Source: Afipia sp. (GTDB lineage: Bacteria; Pseudomonadota; Alphaproteobacteria; Rhizobiales; Xanthobacteraceae). Taken from it: DNA of 64,000 bases. The notes under the pieces are model-generated. The model saw only the letters and a list, made by a program, of their open reading frames with translations, was not told where the DNA came from and did no database searches. Below, one piece after another: positions 59,287 through 64,000 of the stretch (position 1 is its first letter; each line of letters starts with the position of its first letter). The position numbers were made by a program, and so were the translations under genes. The stretch is from positions 630,950-694,949 of the forward strand of contig JAFKER010000005.1 in NCBI GenBank assembly GCA_017308595.1, in the 5' to 3' direction.

Positions 59287-61061
59287 GCGTTCCCAGCGAA
59301 AACGTGCCTGTCACCTCCACCATGCGCTCCACGCCGCTCGTGCTGCGCCATTTGCCATATTTCATTGTCGCCGCGATAGGTGTGGTTGCCGCCGCGACGA
59401 TGAGCTTCGACGGCTACGTTCTCAACATCCTGATGCAGGCGACGACCTTTGCCATCGCGGTGTTCGGACTGTCGGTGGTGCTTGGCCTGTGCGGCCAGAT
59501 CAATCTCGCCCAAGCTGCATTCTTCGGTCTCGGTGCCTATGTCGTTGGTCTCGGCACCGCCGATTATCAGATCAATTTCTGGATATGCCTGGTGGGAGGC
59601 TCGCTGCTGGCGCTCGCGGCGGGCGCTTTGCTCGGCATGAGTACACTCAAGCTAGGCGGCCATTACCTCGCCATGGTGACAATCTCGTTCCAGCAGATCG
59701 TAACTCTTGTCATGATCAATGCTATCTGGTTGACACGTGGCCCCGACGGAATTTCGAAAATCGGCCGCCCGGCGTTGTTTCAGTCGCAGCAGTCGTTTCT
59801 AGCTTTTTGCGTCGCCGCGCTGGCGGTGATCGGATACATCGTCTGGCATCTGCCGGATACAAGGATTGGCCGCGCAATGCGTGCGGTTCGCGACAATGAG
59901 CTCGCGGCGAGCGTGGCGGGTATCGATATTTTCCGTACAAAAGTAGCGGCTTTTGCGCTCTGCGCATTGCTCGGCGGAATCGGCGGCGGATTGTTTGCGG
60001 GCGGCTTCTCGTATGTCAGTCCGGATCAGTTCTCTTTCGCAGAATCGATCGTCTTCCTGACCATGGCGCTGCTGGGCGGGGTGGCCTCGCCGATCGGAGC
60101 GGCGATCGGCACCGGTCTTCTGATTCTCATTCCGGAATGGCTGCGCTTTCTCAAAACGATTCCAGGACTGTATCTCGCAATTTACGGTCTATTTGTCATC
60201 CTGATCGTTCGTTTCATGCCGGACGGCATATGGGGCTTCGTTCAGGAGTTGATCATCAAATGGCGGACGAAATCGCCAGCTCAAGTCGCTGGCCCCGCCC
60301 TGCAGCTTGCGCCGGCCAGGACTGGCGGCGACATGGTTCTTGAGGTGACCGGGTTGTCGAAACATTTCGGCGGGCTTAAGGCCGTCGACAAGGTCGATCT
60401 GTCGGTGCGGCGCGGCAGCGTGCACGCCCTGATCGGACCCAATGGATCCGGCAAAACGACCACGCTCAATATGCTGTCGGGCCTTTATAAGACGACGTCG
60501 GGAAAGATCGTGCTGGACGGCACCGATGTCACCGACATGCCTGCCCATCAACGCACTGCGTCCGGGCTCGGCCGCACTTTTCAGAATATCCGGCTGTTCA
60601 GGTCGATGACGGCGCTGGAGAATGTTGTGATTGGCGCGGAGCGTCCCGGCAACACGTTGATCGGCGAAGGCGGGCAGGATGCGTTGACGCAGCGTGCGAT
60701 GTCTGCGCTCACGTTCGTCGGTCTGGGAGGACGCGCCAACGAGTTGGTGTCCAGTTTTTCTTACGGCCATCAACGCCTGATCGAGATCGCCCGTGCGCTG
60801 GCGGGCAATCCGACATTATTGCTGCTGGACGAGCCCGCCGCGGGATTGAACTCCAGCGAGAAGGTCGAACTGCATGATCTGCTCAAGCGGATCGCCGCGC
60901 AGGGGCTGACCATTCTGATCATCGATCACGACATGACGCTGGTACGCGAAGCGGCGCAGCACATCACGGTGCTAAACTTCGGCAAGCGGATTGCCGACGG
61001 AGAATCGCTGGCGGTGCTGCAGCATCCCGACGTCATCTCCGCATATCTCGGGACGGAGTGA
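59283..61061 (+). CDS. Fused Liv permease and ATPase (LivM-LivG, system 3)
   Basis: A 592-residue fusion. Residues 1-330 are a LivM-type permease (SVVLGLCGQINLAQAAFFGL, FLTMALLGGVASPIGAAIG); residues 351-592 are a LivG-type ATPase (Walker A GPNGSGKTT, GRTFQNIRLFRSMTALENV, signature SFSYGHQRLIEIARAL, Walker B LLLLDEPAAGL, switch His in IIDHDMTLV). The linker (about 331-350) is short, Ala/Pro-rich and cytoplasmic. The ATPase begins at an internal Met351 with no strong Shine-Dalgarno, so one polypeptide is expected. It is coupled to livH by a four-base overlap and lies three bases before livF. Such fusions are known in this transporter family; no frameshift is seen. Confidence 0.92.
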   Translation: MSVPSENVPVTSTMRSTPLVLRHLPYFIVAAIGVVAAATMSFDGYVLNILMQATTFAIAVFGLSVVLGLCGQINLAQAAFFGLGAYVVGLGTADYQINFWICLVGGSLLALAAGALLGMSTLKLGGHYLAMVTISFQQIVTLVMINAIWLTRGPDGISKIGRPALFQSQQSFLAFCVAALAVIGYIVWHLPDTRIGRAMRAVRDNELAASVAGIDIFRTKVAAFALCALLGGIGGGLFAGGFSYVSPDQFSFAESIVFLTMALLGGVASPIGAAIGTGLLILIPEWLRFLKTIPGLYLAIYGLFVILIVRFMPDGIWGFVQELIIKWRTKSPAQVAGPALQLAPARTGGDMVLEVTGLSKHFGGLKAVDKVDLSVRRGSVHALIGPNGSGKTTTLNMLSGLYKTTSGKIVLDGTDVTDMPAHQRTASGLGRTFQNIRLFRSMTALENVVIGAERPGNTLIGEGGQDALTQRAMSALTFVGLGGRANELVSSFSYGHQRLIEIARALAGNPTLLLLDEPAAGLNSSEKVELHDLLKRIAAQGLTILIIDHDMTLVREAAQHITVLNFGKRIADGESLAVLQHPDVISAYLGTE

Positions 61062-61064
61062 GCC

Positions 61065-61793
61065 ATGGCCCTGCTCGAGATCAACGACCTCATTGTGCTG
61101 TATGGTGAAATCGAAGCGCTGCGCGGCGTGTCCTTGAAGGTGGATGCAGGGCAGGTGGTCACGCTGCTCGGCTCCAACGGCGCTGGAAAATCGACCACGC
61201 TGCGCGCGATCTCCGGTCTCGCGAAACCTGCCGCCGGTGAAATCCTGTTCGATGGCAAGTCCATCGTCGGGCTCGGCCCGGAAGCGATTGTGCGCCTTGG
61301 CATTTCCCATGTGCCGGAAGGGCGGCGGGTGTTTCCCGGCCTCACGGTGAAAGAAAACATCATGTTGGGGGCGTCGAACCGGAAGGTGGCGAAGGCTCAG
61401 TTGTCGCGCGAAGCGGATGCGATGTTCGATCTGTTCCCGGACATCCGCGCATTCTCGGACAAGCTCGGCTGGACGCTCTCCGGTGGGCAGTTGCAGATGG
61501 TTGCGGTGGCCCGCGGTCTGATGGCCAAGCCGCGTTTGCTGCTGCTGGACGAGCCGTCGCTTGGCCTTGCGCCGGTGATTGTACAAGCCGTATTCCGAAT
61601 CATCGGTGAAATCCGCAAGGAAACGACTGTTTTACTTGTCGAGCAAAACGCGCGAATGGGATTGTCCGTGGCCGATTATGGTTACGTGCTGGAGACTGGC
61701 CGCCTCGCCCTCGGCGGCAAGCCTGACGACTTGTGGGGTAACGAAGCAATCAGAGCTGCCTACCTAGGTGGCCATACCAAGGCAACAAACTAG
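61065..61793 (+). CDS. Liv-type ABC transporter ATP-binding protein, LivF family (system 3)
   Basis: A 242-residue ATPase: Walker A GSNGAGKST, LivF-type SHVPEGRRVFPGLTVKENI, signature LSGGQLQMVAVARGL, Walker B LLLLDEPSLGL, and VEQNARMG at the switch position. All motifs are intact. It lies three bases after the fusion gene and three before the Ldh_2 gene, so it is in one operon with the catabolic enzymes. It pairs with the LivG half of the fusion. Confidence 0.92.
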   Translation: MALLEINDLIVLYGEIEALRGVSLKVDAGQVVTLLGSNGAGKSTTLRAISGLAKPAAGEILFDGKSIVGLGPEAIVRLGISHVPEGRRVFPGLTVKENIMLGASNRKVAKAQLSREADAMFDLFPDIRAFSDKLGWTLSGGQLQMVAVARGLMAKPRLLLLDEPSLGLAPVIVQAVFRIIGEIRKETTVLLVEQNARMGLSVADYGYVLETGRLALGGKPDDLWGNEAIRAAYLGGHTKATN

Positions 61794-61796
61794 ATC

Positions 61797-62882
61797 ATGA
61801 TCGCCATCAATTCTCAGAAACTCATCGGCTTCGTCGCCGATATCTTTTCGCGTGCTGGCTCCTCGAAGGCTGAAGCGGAGCGCATCGCCACCTATCTGAC
61901 GACGGCGAACCTGACCGGGCATGACAGCCACGGTGTCATCCGCGTGCCGCAGTATGTGAAGTGGGCGAAAGAGGGCGTCATCGTTCCCGACCAGACCATC
62001 AAGCTGGTGGTCGATACGCCTTCAATCGCAGTTGTGGATGGCGGCTTCGGTTACGGCCAGACGGTAACGCCGCAGGCGGTGAGAATCGGTATCGACAAGT
62101 GCAAGGCCAGCGGGCTATCGGCCATGACGCTGAAAAATTCCGGGCATCTTGGCCGCGTCGGAGACTGGGCGGAAATGGCGGCGGCTGAGGGATTGATCTC
62201 GATCTACTTCGTCAATGCGGCGGGCTCCGTGCTGGTCGCTCCTTATGGTGGCGTCGGGCGCAAGCTCTCCACCGCCCCGTATTGCGTTGGCATTCCCCGT
62301 CCCGGGCAGGGACCGGTGGTGCTGGACTTCGCGACCTCTATCGTTGCCGAAGGCAAGGTGATGGTAGCAAGCCGTGGCGGCAAGAAATTGCCGAAGAGTG
62401 CGCTGGTCGACGAAGACGGCAGCATGAGCGAAGATCCGCATGTGCTCTACGGGCCTTATGAGGCCGAGGGGCCTCGCATCCATGCGCAGGGCAAGGGCGC
62501 GATCCGCGCTTTCGGCGATCACAAGGGGTCCGGCCTTGCGTTGATGTGCGAACTGCTCGGCGGGGCACTCACCGGTAACGGCGCCACCAAGCATGACCGG
62601 CGCTTTTCCAACGGCATGTTGGCGATTTACATCGACCCGAAGGTGGTGGACCCGGCTCACTTCTTTGATGGTGAAGTCGCGCGCTACATTTCTTTCTTCA
62701 AGGACAGCAAACTAGCGCAGGGGCATGATGCGGTGCTGATACCGGGCGAGCCGGAAGCGGCGACACGCGCGGATCGCATTAAAAACGGTGTGCCGTTGAC
62801 CGAGGAAACATGGAATTCCATCGCGGCAACGGCGCGGTCGGTGGGGATCGACGACGCAGCCGTTGCCAAGGCAATCGGATAG
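61797..62882 (+). CDS. Ldh_2-family (malate/L-lactate dehydrogenase-like) oxidoreductase
   Basis: A 361-residue NAD(P)-dependent dehydrogenase of the Ldh_2/YlbC/DpkA group, unrelated to the Rossmann-type malate dehydrogenases. The N-terminal LTGHDSHGVIRVPQYV (GHxSHG with the catalytic His) and a central LKNSGHLGRVGDWAE segment are typical, as are ISIYFVNAAGS and the C-terminal DHKGSGLALMCELLGGAL. Members reduce or oxidise 2-keto/2-hydroxy acids such as malate, 2,3-diketogulonate, ureidoglycolate and piperideine carboxylate. It lies three bases after livF, so its substrate is probably derived from the transported ligand. The exact acid is unknown. Confidence 0.9.
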   Translation: MIAINSQKLIGFVADIFSRAGSSKAEAERIATYLTTANLTGHDSHGVIRVPQYVKWAKEGVIVPDQTIKLVVDTPSIAVVDGGFGYGQTVTPQAVRIGIDKCKASGLSAMTLKNSGHLGRVGDWAEMAAAEGLISIYFVNAAGSVLVAPYGGVGRKLSTAPYCVGIPRPGQGPVVLDFATSIVAEGKVMVASRGGKKLPKSALVDEDGSMSEDPHVLYGPYEAEGPRIHAQGKGAIRAFGDHKGSGLALMCELLGGALTGNGATKHDRRFSNGMLAIYIDPKVVDPAHFFDGEVARYISFFKDSKLAQGHDAVLIPGEPEAATRADRIKNGVPLTEETWNSIAATARSVGIDDAAVAKAIG

Positions 62883-62917
62883 GTTAAGGATCAGGGCATC
62901 TCACCGGAGGGCTGCTC

Positions 62918-63751
62918 ATGCATGACCCGCGCCCCAATCAGCCAATAATCAGAACAGAAACGGGAAATGAACGAATGGCAAACAAGGTCAAGGAAGTCTG
63001 GGCAGCCGGCAAGGTGGTCGTCAACGGCTGGCTCGCGATCCCCTCCGGCTTCTCCGCCGAGGTGATGGCGCAATGCGGTTTCGACAGCGTCACGGTCGAT
63101 ATGCAGCATGGCGTGCAGGACTATCAGTCGATGATCCAGTGTTTCCAGGCGATGCAGGCCCATCCGGTCACGCCGATGGTGCGCGTGCCGTGGAACGAGC
63201 CTGGAATCATCGGCAAGGTACTCGATGGCGGCGCTTATGGCGTGATTTGCCCGATGATCAACACGAAGGAAGAGGCCGAACGCTTCGTTCAGTATGCGAA
63301 ATATCCGCCGCGCGGCACCCGCAGCAACGGTCCGATTCGCGCGATGATGTACGGCTCCGCCGGAACCTATCAGCAGACCGCCAATGAAGAGACACTCTGC
63401 ATTCCGATGATCGAAACCAAGACTGCGGTCGAGAATCTGGAAGCGATCCTCGATGTGAAGGGTATCGCCGGTGTTTATGTCGGCCCGTCAGATCTTGGTT
63501 TCTCCTACGGCCTGCATCCGACGCTCGATCGAACCGAGCCGGAGATCATCAATATCTATGAGCGGATCGTGAAAGAATGTGAGAAGCGCGGCCTGTTCCC
63601 GGGGATTCATTGCAGTGGACACGCGGGAGCAACGCTCGCCATCGAGCGTGGCTTCAAGCTGGTCACGGTGCTCAACGACAGCGGCCTTCTGGCCATGTCA
63701 GCGAAAAGTCACATTGGTGAGATCCGTAAGAATTCCGGCGGCAAGGCCTGA
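62918..63751 (+). CDS. HpcH/HpaI-family aldolase
   Basis: A 277-residue class II aldolase of the HpcH/HpaI family, which splits 2-keto-4-hydroxy acids into pyruvate and an aldehyde. Marks are TVDMQHGVQDYQSM with the catalytic His, VRVPWNEPGIIGKVLDGGAYG, MIETKTAVENL (metal Glu) and GVYVGPSDLGFSYG (metal Asp). The ATG at 62918 has a strong GGAGGG six bases upstream. An in-frame ATG at 62975 would remove 19 unconserved residues and fits family length, so the start is open. It lies 35 bases after the Ldh_2 gene. With that dehydrogenase and the UxaA-like gene it suggests breakdown of a 2-keto-3-deoxy sugar acid. Confidence 0.9.
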   Translation: MHDPRPNQPIIRTETGNERMANKVKEVWAAGKVVVNGWLAIPSGFSAEVMAQCGFDSVTVDMQHGVQDYQSMIQCFQAMQAHPVTPMVRVPWNEPGIIGKVLDGGAYGVICPMINTKEEAERFVQYAKYPPRGTRSNGPIRAMMYGSAGTYQQTANEETLCIPMIETKTAVENLEAILDVKGIAGVYVGPSDLGFSYGLHPTLDRTEPEIINIYERIVKECEKRGLFPGIHCSGHAGATLAIERGFKLVTVLNDSGLLAMSAKSHIGEIRKNSGGKA

Positions 63752-63766
63752 GCCAGCTTCGTTAAA

Positions 63767-63788
63767 CCTCTCCCCGGACGGGGAGAGG
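63767..63788. repeat. Perfect intergenic palindrome (CTCTCCCC family)
   Basis: CCTCTCCCCG and CGGGGAGAGG with a two-base centre, 15 bases after the aldolase stop and 29 bases before the UxaA-like start. It is the same core as 2772-2803. It may act as an intercistronic stem-loop or a dispersed repeat. Confidence 0.75.
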
Positions 63789-63817
63789 ACGCCAGAGCCA
63801 AGACAAGGACGATAGCC

Positions 63818-64000
63818 ATGGCATCGAATTTGGCCCCGACACCTGTGATCCGCCTTCATCCCGATGACAGCGTGGTGATTGCGCGGGCGGCGCTCTTGCC
63901 CGGTGCCGAGGTGGCGCCTGGGATTACGGCAGGAGAGCGCATTCCCGCCGGTCACAAAGTCGCGGTGAAACCGATTGCGACGGGTCAGCCTGTGATGCGC
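63818..64000 (+). CDS. UxaA-like (altronate dehydratase) N-terminal SAF-domain protein, partial
   Basis: An open frame from the ATG at 63818 to the window end, 61 codons visible. The sequence includes VIRLHPDDSVVIARAALLPG, then AGERIPAGHKVAV and PIATGQPVM, which is the SAF (antifreeze-like) domain at the start of UxaA-type sugar-acid dehydratases, where the small subunit carries this domain. The gene is cut by the window edge, so I cannot tell whether it is a short subunit or a full-length enzyme. It follows the aldolase by 66 bases with a palindrome between. With the aldolase it supports a sugar-acid breakdown pathway. Confidence 0.75.
   Translation, partial: MASNLAPTPVIRLHPDDSVVIARAALLPGAEVAPGITAGERIPAGHKVAVKPIATGQPVMR

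Noticed and set aside
1-64000. tRNA, rRNA, CRISPR array, insertion sequence, integrase or phage gene
   Set aside because: I looked on both strands for repeats with regular spacing, transposase motifs and tRNA-like cloverleafs and saw none that stood up; a covariance-model scan could still find small RNAs that I missed.

Overview
The window looks like chromosomal DNA of an alphaproteobacterium of the Bradyrhizobium/Rhodopseudomonas/Afipia group. This is an inference from moderate-to-high GC, many branched-chain amino acid (HAAT/Liv) type ABC transporters, CoA-dependent catabolic enzymes, a CYP102-type fused P450, phasin and PHA genes, and a 75-base inverted repeat of a kind common in that group. 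I found no rRNA, tRNA, CRISPR, insertion sequence or phage gene. Both edges cut a gene: a LysR regulator at base 1 and a UxaA-like SAF-domain gene at base 64000.

Layout. 1-6.1 kb: a divergent LysR/DUF1445 pair, then a complete Liv transporter (binding protein, LivH, LivM, LivG, LivF). 6.1-12 kb, minus strand: alpha/beta hydrolase, O-acetylhomoserine sulfhydrylase, amidase, an orphan Liv-type binding protein and a 2,4-dienoyl-CoA-reductase-like SDR. 12-18.2 kb, plus strand: dienoyl-CoA-isomerase-like crotonase, acyl-CoA ligase, PEP carboxylase and a second crotonase. 18.2-22.3 kb, minus strand: exported amidohydrolase, then an SDR / SCP2-type thiolase / DUF35 operon. The 12-kb divergent promoter and the 22-kb promoter carry the same 16-bp operator-like word, which suggests one acyl-CoA regulon whose regulator is not in the window.

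22.3-27.8 kb is a cell-surface block: a GT1-like glycosyltransferase facing a protein made of two tandem GT32-like domains, then a TPR plus outer-membrane-barrel protein followed by an exported FecR-domain protein. 27.8-32.7 kb holds a LysR regulator, a zinc alcohol dehydrogenase and a Pat-type protein acetyltransferase fused to an ADP-forming acyl-CoA synthetase.

33-46.2 kb is a neutral-lipid and PHA storage neighbourhood: wax ester synthase/DGAT, epoxide hydrolase, CYP102-like P450-reductase, class III PHA synthase with a small PhaE-like partner, a coupled GNAT, a phasin and a DUF445 protein, bracketed by two paralogous alpha/beta hydrolases.

46.3-51.1 kb: a second complete Liv system (minus strand). 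51.3-53.7 kb: DUF308 membrane protein, OhrR-like regulator with two palindromic operators, SlyX and TrhO. 53.8-56.9 kb: RND/MMPL exporter and a small exported protein. 57.2-64 kb: a third complete Liv system (with LivM and LivG fused) in one operon with an Ldh_2 dehydrogenase, an HpcH/HpaI aldolase and a UxaA-like gene, probably for uptake and breakdown of a hydroxy- or sugar-acid.

The points most worth following are the SD-masking hairpin before the amidase, the stem-loop that follows every one of the four binding-protein genes, the shared 16-bp operator, the barrel/FecR pair, the tandem GT32 protein and the storage-lipid/P450 locus.
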